NCBI GenBank assembly: GCA_027011235.1
Contig: JALVAI010000094.1
Span: 1 to 11,691 of the forward strand
Length of the DNA: 11,691 nucleotides
Direction: 5' to 3'
Source: Desulfobulbaceae bacterium
Lineage (GTDB): Bacteria > Desulfobacterota > Desulfobulbia > Desulfobulbales > Desulfobulbaceae
This document shows positions 1 through 6,015 of this stretch, piece after piece. Position numbers and translations under genes: made by a program. How positions within the stretch are numbered: the stretch's first letter is position 1; each line of letters opens with the position of its first letter. The notes beneath the pieces are model-generated. The model had not been told where the DNA came from, ran no database searches, and was given only the letters and a program-made list of their open reading frames with translations.

Positions 1-259
1 GGGTGATGTGCGCCATGAGCTCTTCCGGCTCCCTGGCGAACATATCACCGTATACCCTGTTTCCGGAAAGAGCGCCAAAGGTCATGGCGCCGACAAAACG
101 CTTGGCAGCCTTGGTCATGACAACCGTTACCTCAGCGGACCGGGTGGTTAATTCACGCACCCAGCCCGCCACCTTATAGGCTGCAATGGAGCCGGTAACA
201 CCAAGAAGAATCCGTTTGCCGGTCAGGGAAGAGGGCACGACAAAATGATTTTCAATCAT
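1..259 (-). CDS. coaBC: CoaBC, phosphopantothenoylcysteine decarboxylase/synthetase (5' part only)
   Basis: Only the first 86 residues are inside the window; the gene runs off the left edge. The family makes coenzyme A in the cytoplasm: the N-terminal CoaC flavoprotein domain decarboxylates 4'-phospho-N-pantothenoylcysteine to 4'-phosphopantetheine, and the C-terminal CoaB domain (not visible here) joins phosphopantothenate to cysteine. The visible part shows the FMN-binding start of CoaC, GVTGSIAAYK at residues 20-29, then VTVVMTKAAKRFV, and a histidine at residue 84 in MAHI that aligns with the catalytic His75 region of E. coli Dfp. The ATG is the only sensible start, although its ribosome-binding site is poor. 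It lies 25 bases after the lipoprotein gene on the same strand, so co-transcription is likely. Whether the CoaB half is present cannot be judged. Confidence 0.9.
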   Translation of the reverse strand, partial: MIENHFVVPSSLTGKRILLGVTGSIAAYKVAGWVRELTTRSAEVTVVMTKAAKRFVGAMTFGALSGNRVYGDMFAREPEELMAHIT

Positions 260-284
260 GGTTCAACCGGCACCGGGACAATCG

Positions 285-776
285 CTATTTACTGACCGCT
301 TCGCCAAATGGGTTCAGGGCTGCGGCCGCAGTTTTGTCTATGGTGACATACAGGGTCAGGGAAGTTTTACCAAAGGGTTCATCGGCAATGACCATCATAC
401 AGGTCTTGTTCGGTTTAACAAAGGCAAGCATGACATCCTTTGAGGTCGCTTCACCGACAAGTTTCCATTTGTTATCTCTCATGGCCCCGGTCATAAAATC
501 CTTCAGGGAAACAACCTCTACCCTGCCGGTATAGTACCAGATACCACCGCGGAAGGACTCGGTTTTAATAGTCATGGACTTGTCACGTTTCCATTCCATG
601 TCCGTGGGCAGAACAATATCCTGAATATCATCGGCAAATCCCGAGACAGGCGGGAGGGCCGATTCATCAGAAGCAATCTCCGTTTTACCGATTGTATTGG
701 CACAACCGCTTGTAAGCAGCAGGGTTGCAAGTATCATGACAACAAAAACAAATCGACAGGCATGGATGTTCTTCAT
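285..776 (-). CDS. Putative lipoprotein, function unknown
   Basis: This 163-residue protein belongs to no family I can name. It begins with a lipoprotein signal peptide: a short basic start, a hydrophobic stretch at residues 9-22, and the lipobox LTSGC with the lipidated cysteine at residue 25. The mature part is about 139 residues, soluble in character, with an aromatic-rich centre (GGIWYYTGRVEV near residues 77-88) followed by SLKDFM and DNKWKLVGEA, an arrangement seen in small periplasm-facing alpha/beta lipoproteins. The residue after the cysteine is alanine, so outer-membrane sorting would be the default expectation. A strong ribosome-binding site (AAAGGAG) stands 7 bases before the ATG. 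It probably shares a transcript with coaBC downstream, but nothing in the sequence ties it to coenzyme A synthesis. Confidence 0.8.
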   Translation of the reverse strand: MKNIHACRFVFVVMILATLLLTSGCANTIGKTEIASDESALPPVSGFADDIQDIVLPTDMEWKRDKSMTIKTESFRGGIWYYTGRVEVVSLKDFMTGAMRDNKWKLVGEATSKDVMLAFVKPNKTCMMVIADEPFGKTSLTLYVTIDKTAAAALNPFGEAVSK

Positions 777-1223
777 TGATTTTCTCCTTTATACGTTATT
801 CAACCTTGTCAATCCGCAACTCCAGGGAGCAGGATCAAAAAAAAATCTATCGCCGGATAATCTCGGTTCTCCTGCCAGAACTTTGGGCAAAAAAAGCAGG
901 TAGACTGGACAAAAAGACCATCAAAGTGTGAGGAAAAACAGATTCAGCTCTTCTTGACTACACAGCAAGGAAGAATCAGTCAAGCGGTTATTTTCACTTT
1001 ATAACTTGTAGTTGTAAAAGAATCGCTCTACCATGTCAACAACCATTCTGTCCAAGGAGTCTGAAACATTTGATTTATGATAAGATATTTTTCACCTAAA
1101 ACATTCAGCTTATTGGGAGATACCTGCCTTCAGACCTTGCCTGGAGCATCCCTATTTGGTAGAAAGGAATGTTTATGAATTGATGTTTTCAGATTGGCAA
1201 AAGAAATATAACAGGGACCTGTT
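777..1223. other. Intergenic region between divergent lipoprotein and tatD genes
   Basis: No convincing gene is seen in these 447 bases. A short inverted repeat, CTTGACT at 953-959 and AGTCAAG at 978-984, is the only clean symmetry. A weak sigma-70-like site for tatD lies at 1137-1165. A 14-codon open frame at 1183-1227 ends with a TGA overlapping the tatD GTG, but it has no well-spaced ribosome-binding site and may be chance. On the minus strand TTGACA followed by TATAAA occurs just ahead of the lipoprotein gene (about 806-793), but the 13-base spacing is too short for a normal promoter. Confidence 0.6.
1137..1165 (+). promoter_or_regulatory. Possible weak sigma-70-type promoter for tatD-yggS
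   Basis: TTGCCT at 1137-1142 and TAGAAA at 1160-1165 are separated by 17 bases. Each hexamer matches the consensus at 4 of 6 positions. The site would start transcription near 1172, about 50 bases before tatD. The match is weak enough to arise by chance. Confidence 0.25.
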
Positions 1224-2033
1224 GTGACAAAAAACACCATTAACCTGACAGATACCCACTGTCATCTTGACATGGATGCATACAGCGCTGATCTGGATTT
1301 GGTCCTGGACAGGGCTGCCAATGCGGGTGTAGACGCTGTTGTCACCATCGGCATAGACGCGAAAAGCTCTCAACAGGCGGTATTGCTCGCACAACGTTAT
1401 AGCCGGGTCTATGCAGCCGTGGGTATCCATCCACATGATGCCGCAAATGCAACAGAAGAAGATTTCAAAACCATTATGGAACTGGCCAGCCAGAAAAAGG
1501 TCGTAGGATATGGTGAAATCGGTCTGGATTATGCAAAAAAGTATTCTCCGAAAACAATCCAGCAGCAGGTGTTTTCCCGGCAGCTACAAATGGCTGTGGA
1601 GTTGAACCTTCCGGTTATCATCCACGACAGGGAGGCGCATGAAGATACGCTTTGCCTCCTCAAAGAACATGCCCCCTATCCTGCCGGAGGGATAATGCAT
1701 TGTTTTTCCGGCGATATGTCATTTGCTGAAAAGGTGATGGAACTCGGATTTTTCATTTCCATCCCTGGGATTGTAACTTTCAAGAATGCAACTTCTCTTC
1801 ACGAGGTGGCTGCCACCATACCTCTTACGGCAATGCTGATAGAAACCGATGGTCCTTTTTTAACCCCGGTCCCCTACCGGGGGAAACGAAATGAACCGGC
1901 ATTTATTGTTTATACTGCCCAAAAAATTGCTGATCTTGCAGGAATATCCATGCAAGAGGTAGCGGCGGCAACAACGGCAAACGCCCAGTCAATTTTTCAT
2001 TTTAACGAATTACAGTCATCACATGCTCTGTGA
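1224..2033 (+). CDS. tatD: TatD family metal-dependent hydrolase (DNase)
   Basis: This 269-residue protein is a full-length TatD-type TIM-barrel hydrolase, a cytoplasmic enzyme of the amidohydrolase superfamily. Family members are metal-dependent DNases and, in some cases, D-aminoacyl-tRNA deacylase-like enzymes. The metal ligands are in place: His12 and His14 in DTHCHLD, Glu98 in GEIGLDY, His134 in IIHDREA, His159 in MHCFSG and Asp209 in ETDGPFLTP. The family's PYRGKRNEP segment follows at about 217-225. The start is GTG at 1224: an in-frame TAA at 1209-1211 blocks any earlier start, and AGGGA lies upstream. Its last 11 bases overlap yggS in another frame, so the two are translationally coupled. 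The exact physiological substrate cannot be read from sequence. Confidence 0.93.
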   Translation: MTKNTINLTDTHCHLDMDAYSADLDLVLDRAANAGVDAVVTIGIDAKSSQQAVLLAQRYSRVYAAVGIHPHDAANATEEDFKTIMELASQKKVVGYGEIGLDYAKKYSPKTIQQQVFSRQLQMAVELNLPVIIHDREAHEDTLCLLKEHAPYPAGGIMHCFSGDMSFAEKVMELGFFISIPGIVTFKNATSLHEVAATIPLTAMLIETDGPFLTPVPYRGKRNEPAFIVYTAQKIADLAGISMQEVAAATTANAQSIFHFNELQSSHAL

Positions 2034-2709
2034 CAGATTAGAAACTATTAACCAAAAAATTGTGCGGGCAGCTGAGCGTAGCGGACGCTCCGGTGATTCA
2101 GTGCGTCTAATTGCCGTGTCCAAACGTCAAAGTATGGAAAAAATACTGCAGGTCGCCTCCTGCGGACAGCTCCTGTTTGGAGAAAATTACCTCCAGGAAG
2201 CGCGGGAAAAAATCGGTGGATGTGAAAAAAAACTCTGTTGGCATTTGATTGGACATTTACAGAGCAACAAGGCCGGTCTTGCCGTGCAGCTTTTTGATGT
2301 GATCGAAACAGTTGACCGTTTGAAAATTGCCCGTCTGCTCGACAAACATGCCAAACAGCAACAAAAAGAGATCAAAATCCTGATCCAGGTAAACATCGGC
2401 AGGGAAAAACAAAAACATGGCGTACTCCCGGAGGAGACGGAACCCCTTCTGCGGTCAATTCTTGAAGAGACCGGGTGCAGGGTACTCGGTCTGATGACCC
2501 TGCCCCCCTGGTCCGCCCATCCGGAAGACAGTCGTTCGTATTTTAAAAAATTACGAATGCTTTCCGAGGAGTTAGCTGATAAGGGGTTATTTCCAGATCA
2601 GGACAGGATAGAGTTGTCCATGGGAATGTCAGCGGATTATACAATCGCTGTCGAAGAGGGCGCTACCCTGGTACGGGTAGGAACAGCCCTCTTCGGCAGG
2701 AGAAAATAA
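2023..2709 (+). CDS. yggS: YggS family pyridoxal phosphate homeostasis protein
   Basis: This 228-residue protein belongs to the YggS/PLPBP/PROSC family, single-domain fold-type III PLP proteins that buffer cytoplasmic pyridoxal 5'-phosphate and have no known catalytic reaction. The PLP lysine is Lys34 in AVSKRQ. Other hallmarks are FGENYLQEA, the WHLIGHLQSNK segment, ILIQVNIGREKQKHGV, GLMTLPP, and the phosphate-binding end SMGMSADY followed by VRVGTALFG. The length is normal for the family. The ATG lies inside the end of tatD and has no clear ribosome-binding site of its own, which points to translation coupled to tatD. In many proteobacteria yggS neighbours type IV pilus genes; here a pilC lies about 470 bases downstream, but the PxxKW gene on the opposite strand stands between. 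Confidence 0.93.
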   Translation: MLCDRLETINQKIVRAAERSGRSGDSVRLIAVSKRQSMEKILQVASCGQLLFGENYLQEAREKIGGCEKKLCWHLIGHLQSNKAGLAVQLFDVIETVDRLKIARLLDKHAKQQQKEIKILIQVNIGREKQKHGVLPEETEPLLRSILEETGCRVLGLMTLPPWSAHPEDSRSYFKKLRMLSEELADKGLFPDQDRIELSMGMSADYTIAVEEGATLVRVGTALFGRRK

Positions 2710-2744
2710 CGGTCGATGGTGACAGAAAAAAAGAAACTGTTTCC

Positions 2745-2996
2745 TTATCGGCTCCTGCGGGAGGAGGCCCGTTTAGCGGCTTTCAATGGATTGATTCGTA
2801 CCTTGACAACCTTGATTTCAGGTTTGGCATGGGTGGCAAAATTACAGATCCCCAAACGCCATTTGGCCGCCGGGTTAATATAGGTCGCACAATGGGCCGT
2901 ACCTTCATCATTGACAACACGCTCGCACCCTTCACACTGCTCAACTACCGGCTGAAAGGACACCATGCCCTTTTTCTTCGCCATTGCTGCCTCCAT
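2745..2996 (-). CDS. PxxKW family small cysteine-rich protein
   Basis: This predicted 83-residue protein carries PAAKWRLGICNFATH, which fits the small cysteine-rich PxxKW family known mainly from Desulfobacterota and lacking an assigned function. Four cysteines are visible: a CEGC pair, then HCAT and GICN, a pattern able to bind zinc or an iron-sulfur cluster, though this is inference. The C-terminus is strongly basic (KAAKRASSRRSR), which suggests contact with nucleic acid. The start is chosen at 2996 because AGGAGGT stands 7 bases before it. A second start at 2984 (MAKKKG) has its own GGAGG 5 bases upstream, so both may be used; a further in-frame ATG at 3023 is less likely. The gene is convergent with yggS across 35 bases and divergent from pilC. 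A good promoter is predicted at 3126-3098. Confidence 0.82.
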   Translation of the reverse strand: MEAAMAKKKGMVSFQPVVEQCEGCERVVNDEGTAHCATYINPAAKWRLGICNFATHAKPEIKVVKVRINPLKAAKRASSRRSR

Positions 2997-3030
2997 AGAA
3001 CCAACCTCCTGTAAAAATATCAATTTTCCC

Positions 3031-3059
3031 TTGAATCAGAGATTTTTTTTCCATACAAT
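3031..3059 (+). promoter_or_regulatory. Predicted sigma-70-type promoter of pilC
   Basis: TTGAAT at 3031-3036 and TACAAT at 3054-3059 are separated by exactly 17 bases. Transcription would begin near 3066, giving a leader of about 110 bases before pilC. The predicted start lies on the far side of the minus-strand start (about 3091), so the two promoters face each other and their transcripts would overlap by about 25 bases. Confidence 0.5.
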
Positions 3060-3097
3060 AAATAGAAGTTAAACTGACTATACTGAAAAATTCAGAA

Positions 3098-3126
3098 TAT
3101 ATAAATGTAAAAAGGCTGTCTGTCAA
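3098..3126 (-). promoter_or_regulatory. Predicted sigma-70-type promoter of the PxxKW gene
   Basis: Read on the minus strand, a perfect TTGACA (3126-3121) is followed after 17 bases by TATATA (3103-3098). Transcription would begin near 3091, about 95 bases ahead of the chosen start codon. A 13-base palindrome, CTGAAAAATTCAG at 3083-3095, covers the expected start site and could be an operator. This promoter directs RNA across the oppositely facing pilC promoter. Confidence 0.6.
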
Positions 3127-3176
3127 CCACTTATCTTCTTGGAGCTTGTCAAGTGTAACAGACAGGGGGAATATTT

Positions 3177-4382
3177 ATGCAAGTCTATGTGTGGAAGGGA
3201 ATCAATAGCTACGGTGAAAAACGGAAAGGCGAAATTGAGGCCGTGGACGAAGCTGCGGCCAGGGCCCAATTGCGCCGCATGCGGATCGAAAATGTTAAAA
3301 TCAAGGAAAAACCAAAAGACATTTTTGAAAACATTTCCCTGTTTCAACCCAAGGTAACAGGAAAAGATGTCGTTATTTTCACCCGTCAGCTTTCCACAAT
3401 GATTGATGCCGGCCTGCCCCTTGTCCAATGTTTGCAGATCCTCGCCAAGCAGCAGAGCAATTCAACTTTCCGGAAGGTCCTGCAGGAAATTCAGGAAGAT
3501 GTTGAGACAGGAACTACCTTGGCCGACTCAATGCGTAAGCACCCGAAAATCTTTGACAATCTCTATTCCAACATGATAGAGGCCGGAGAGCTTGGTGGTA
3601 TTCTGGATACCATTCTCGCCAGACTTGCTATTTTCAAAGAAAAGTCCATGGCTTTAAAGAAAAAGATAAAAGGGGCCATGACCTATCCTATAATTTGTCT
3701 TTCAATTTCTATATTGATTCTGGTCGTTATTCTCGTATTTGTTATTCCTGTTTTTGTCGAAATGTTTGCAAGCATGGATTCAACCCTGCCTGTTCCCACA
3801 TTAATTGTTGTCAACATGAGTAACTTTGTTAAAAGTAATTTTATCTATATTGCTCTTGTCTGCGCTTTTATCTTTTTTATTTTTAAAAAGATTTATAATA
3901 CGGAAAAAGGGCGTTTAAAACTTGATGCATTCTTTTTGCGGGCACCCATTGCCGGTCCTCTTATCCGTAAGGTATCTGTAGCAAAATTTACCCGTACCCT
4001 CAGTACCATGTTACAAAGTGGCGTTCCTATTCTTGACGCCTTGCAGGTTGTGGCAAAGACCTCTGGCAATAAAGTCATTGAACGGGCCGTCTTTCGTGTT
4101 GGCGACAGTATTGCCGAAGGCCGACCAATTGCCGAACCCCTTGAGGAAACAGGTGTTTTTCCCAATATGGTTGTCCAGATGATCAATGTCGGCGAGTCGG
4201 TTGGCGCCCTGGACACCATGCTGGAAAAAATTGCTGATTTTTACGATGAAGAGGTCGACCAGGCTGTAGAAAATCTAACGGCCATGATAGAGCCGCTGAT
4301 GATGGTTTTTCTTGGCGGCATGATTGGCGGTCTGGTTGTTGCGATGTATCTACCAATATTCCAGATGGCCGGTAATATTTAA
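3177..4382 (+). CDS. pilC: Type IV pilus inner-membrane platform protein PilC (GspF family)
   Basis: This 401-residue protein matches the length and build of PilC, the polytopic platform that couples the PilB/PilT motor ATPases to pilin assembly at the cytoplasmic membrane. It has two type II secretion F domains. The first has FTRQLSTMIDAGLPLVQCLQIL at about 68-89 and the second the parallel FTRTLSTMLQSGVPILDALQVV at about 271-292. Membrane segments are predicted at about 170-195, 222-237 and 371-396, the last followed by the family-typical LPIFQMAGNI end. The N-terminus (MQVYVWKGIN) is the usual PilC opening. AGGGGGA lies before the ATG. The family can serve pili or type II secretion; PilC is preferred from overall resemblance. 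No pilB, pilT, pilin or peptidase gene lies nearby, so it is detached from the usual pil cluster. Confidence 0.92.
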   Translation: MQVYVWKGINSYGEKRKGEIEAVDEAAARAQLRRMRIENVKIKEKPKDIFENISLFQPKVTGKDVVIFTRQLSTMIDAGLPLVQCLQILAKQQSNSTFRKVLQEIQEDVETGTTLADSMRKHPKIFDNLYSNMIEAGELGGILDTILARLAIFKEKSMALKKKIKGAMTYPIICLSISILILVVILVFVIPVFVEMFASMDSTLPVPTLIVVNMSNFVKSNFIYIALVCAFIFFIFKKIYNTEKGRLKLDAFFLRAPIAGPLIRKVSVAKFTRTLSTMLQSGVPILDALQVVAKTSGNKVIERAVFRVGDSIAEGRPIAEPLEETGVFPNMVVQMINVGESVGALDTMLEKIADFYDEEVDQAVENLTAMIEPLMMVFLGGMIGGLVVAMYLPIFQMAGNI

Positions 4383-4468
4383 GAGCTCTACCAATCGGGT
4401 TTGCGGAATTAAATCATGTCTCCTGGTTCGATAAGCAACAGGGCACCCATCTTTACTGGAATTTTATG

Positions 4469-4498
4469 TTGACAATACAGGTATATGATACGTATCAT
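4469..4498 (+). promoter_or_regulatory. Predicted promoter of the IHF/HU-like gene
   Basis: A perfect TTGACA at 4469-4474 is followed after 18 bases by TATCAT at 4493-4498. Transcription would begin near 4505, giving a leader of about 134 bases before the start codon at 4639. The -10 hexamer lies inside the palindrome at 4484-4499. Confidence 0.5.
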
Positions 4499-4499
4499 A
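4484..4499. promoter_or_regulatory. 16-base perfect palindrome over the -10 region, candidate operator
   Basis: TATGATACGTATCATA reads the same on both strands with no loop, the form expected of a binding site for a homodimeric repressor rather than an RNA hairpin. It covers the spacer end and the -10 hexamer of the predicted IHF/HU gene promoter, so a bound protein would block RNA polymerase. I cannot assign it to a known regulator. Confidence 0.5.
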
Positions 4500-4638
4500 G
4501 GTGCAAGCATAATGAGCCGGTGCTTTATTCAAATTCAGACTTTTTACACAAAAGCCGGATCAGGGATTAACAATCTCCGTCCATGCGCCAAAATGATAAA
4601 AAATACAGCAATGATTCAACTCCTACAGGAGGATCACC

Positions 4639-4923
4639 ATGACATTGACAAAGGCTAACCTGATTGGACAGGTCTATAAAAAACATCCAACACTGACAAA
4701 GGCCCAGGCCACCGAATCCGTGGAGACCTTTCTGGCGCTGGCAAAAGAATCCCTCATTGGGGGAGAAGACCTACTTTTGAGCGGTTTTGGGAAATTTAAC
4801 GTCAAGGATAAAAAATCACGCCGGGGAAGAAATCCACAAACAGGTAATGAACTTATCCTGGAGGCACGACGGGTTGTTACATTCAAACCATCGGGTATCC
4901 TGCGGGCTAAAATTAACAAATAA
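4639..4923 (+). CDS. HU/IHF family DNA-bending protein, IHF-alpha-like
   Basis: This 94-residue protein is a complete HU/IHF family member, a small dimeric nucleoid protein that bends DNA by inserting two beta arms into the minor groove. The arm tip is seen at residues 63-69 (GRNPQTG, with the intercalating proline at 66), followed by the family signature ARRVVTFKPS at 76-85. The opening MTLTKANLIG and LSGFGKF at 48-53 also fit. ARRVVTF and the overall length place it nearer IHF alpha than HU, but whether it pairs with a beta subunit or itself is unknown. A very strong ribosome-binding site (AGGAGGAT) precedes the ATG. It appears to be a single-gene transcript, with its own promoter at 4469 and a rho-independent terminator at 5004-5040. 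Confidence 0.92.
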   Translation: MTLTKANLIGQVYKKHPTLTKAQATESVETFLALAKESLIGGEDLLLSGFGKFNVKDKKSRRGRNPQTGNELILEARRVVTFKPSGILRAKINK

Positions 4924-5003
4924 TTATTTATCTGGTTGCATAGAAAAATTTGCAATAGAAAAAATTTTTCATTAACACCCTCAATACCGTACGCATCAGC
5001 CAT

Positions 5004-5040
5004 AAAGGGGGCATCATCGGATGTCTCCTTTTATTTTTTT
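5004..5040 (+). terminator. Rho-independent terminator after the IHF/HU-like gene
   Basis: An 11-bp stem (AAAGGGGGCAT at 5004-5014 with ATGTCTCCTTT at 5021-5031, including two G-U pairs) closes a 6-base loop and is followed by TATTTTTTT. It stands 80 bases after the IHF/HU stop. The ParB-like start codon comes only about 21 bases after the T-run. Confidence 0.8.
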
Positions 5041-5061
5041 CTCTATCGGTTGTCAACTTCC

Positions 5062-6015
5062 ATGACTTCTCAGCTTCCCACCATTTCTGTTCCCGGTAAC
5101 AGCATAGACATCACAGATAGCACCTATCGACTTCGTCCTGAAGATGATGCTCTCCCTGACCAGCACCTTGATGAAAGCATACAGCGCATGGGTATACTGC
5201 AACCACCACTTTTACAGCTGGGGCAGGACAACAATGAAACGCGCTATATCATACTCTCTGGATACAAACGCATCCTTGCGGCACAATCCCATGGATTCGG
5301 GGATATTGTTTGCCTGATTCTTCCTCTATCAACAGAGCCGGCACTGAAATGGCATATCATCCTGACCCATGCCCTGATCGGCAGCAGACTCAGTTGTATT
5401 GAACAGGCAACTTTTTTCTCCAAGGCCGCAAAAGAACTGTCCAGTAGCGAACAACTTCTTCTTTTGCCCCTGCTTGAGCGGAAACCTCAACCCTATGTAT
5501 TAAAGGAACTTGCCGGCTATCTCACTCTTGCCCCGGAAACAACAAAGGCACTCCATGCCGGATATCTCCATGAAAAAAGAGCAAAACAGCTGGCAAAGTT
5601 ATCGCATCAGGACCAGAGAAGCATTATTGAGCTGATACGATATTATAAACTGGGAGGAACAAAGCAGAAAAAACTTGTCAATATGGCTTTTGAGCTCGTC
5701 ATGCGAACAGGGGATTCCTTTCAGGAAATACTTGAAAAGTGGAACCACGATCAATTTGCGGCTGAGAATCGACCGCAACAGGCAATGGCGCTCTTGTCCT
5801 GGCTGGAAAGGCAATGCTTCCCGCAAAGTACCATAGCCAGTGAACAATTCAAACAATTTCAACGACAACTGCAGTTACCAAAGAACTATACTCTTACACC
5901 GTCGCCATCCTTTGAAGATGACAGTTTGACATTATCAATATTTTTTGCCGACCAGAACCAGTTCTTACAGCACTGGCCTTCATTAAAGGATATTATGGCC
6001 AGAGACCATGAATAA
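5062..6015 (+). CDS. ParB-like protein without ParA partner
   Basis: The predicted 317-residue protein has the ParB order of parts. Residues 33-90 form a ParB N-terminal (ParB/sulfiredoxin-fold) domain with LDESIQRMGILQPPLLQL, then SGYKRILAAQSHG at 66-78, where canonical CTP-binding ParB proteins have GERRxRA. Residues 109-215 resemble the central helix-turn-helix domain: SCIEQATFFSKAAKEL, a KELAGYLTLAPETTKALHAGYL segment, then EKRAKQLAKL. The last 90 residues match no dimerisation domain I recognise. ParB family proteins bind and slide on DNA for segregation or regulation; here no parA or parS-like 16-mer was found, so a chromosomal segregation role is doubtful and a transcription or nucleoid role is possible. 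The start at 5062 is chosen because earlier in-frame codons run through the terminator. Its ribosome-binding site is weak. Confidence 0.75.
   Translation: MTSQLPTISVPGNSIDITDSTYRLRPEDDALPDQHLDESIQRMGILQPPLLQLGQDNNETRYIILSGYKRILAAQSHGFGDIVCLILPLSTEPALKWHIILTHALIGSRLSCIEQATFFSKAAKELSSSEQLLLLPLLERKPQPYVLKELAGYLTLAPETTKALHAGYLHEKRAKQLAKLSHQDQRSIIELIRYYKLGGTKQKKLVNMAFELVMRTGDSFQEILEKWNHDQFAAENRPQQAMALLSWLERQCFPQSTIASEQFKQFQRQLQLPKNYTLTPSPSFEDDSLTLSIFFADQNQFLQHWPSLKDIMARDHE

Noticed and set aside
953..984. CTTGACT...AGTCAAG inverted repeat as an operator
   Set aside because: Seven-base arms 18 bases apart in a 447-base region can arise by chance and no promoter is aligned with it.
2726..2743. Terminator after the PxxKW gene
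   Set aside because: Minus-strand GAAA-CAG-TTTC followed by seven T is suggestive, but a 4-bp A/T-rich stem is too weak to call.
2752..2766. CTCCT-GCGGG-AGGAG hairpin as a yggS terminator
   Set aside because: The stem is only 5 bp, lies inside the PxxKW coding end, and has no T-run after it.
4936..5061. Longer start of the ParB-like protein at 4936
   Set aside because: The extra 42 codons run through the terminator hairpin and its T-run and encode low-complexity sequence (SFYFFLY), unlike a ParB N-terminus.
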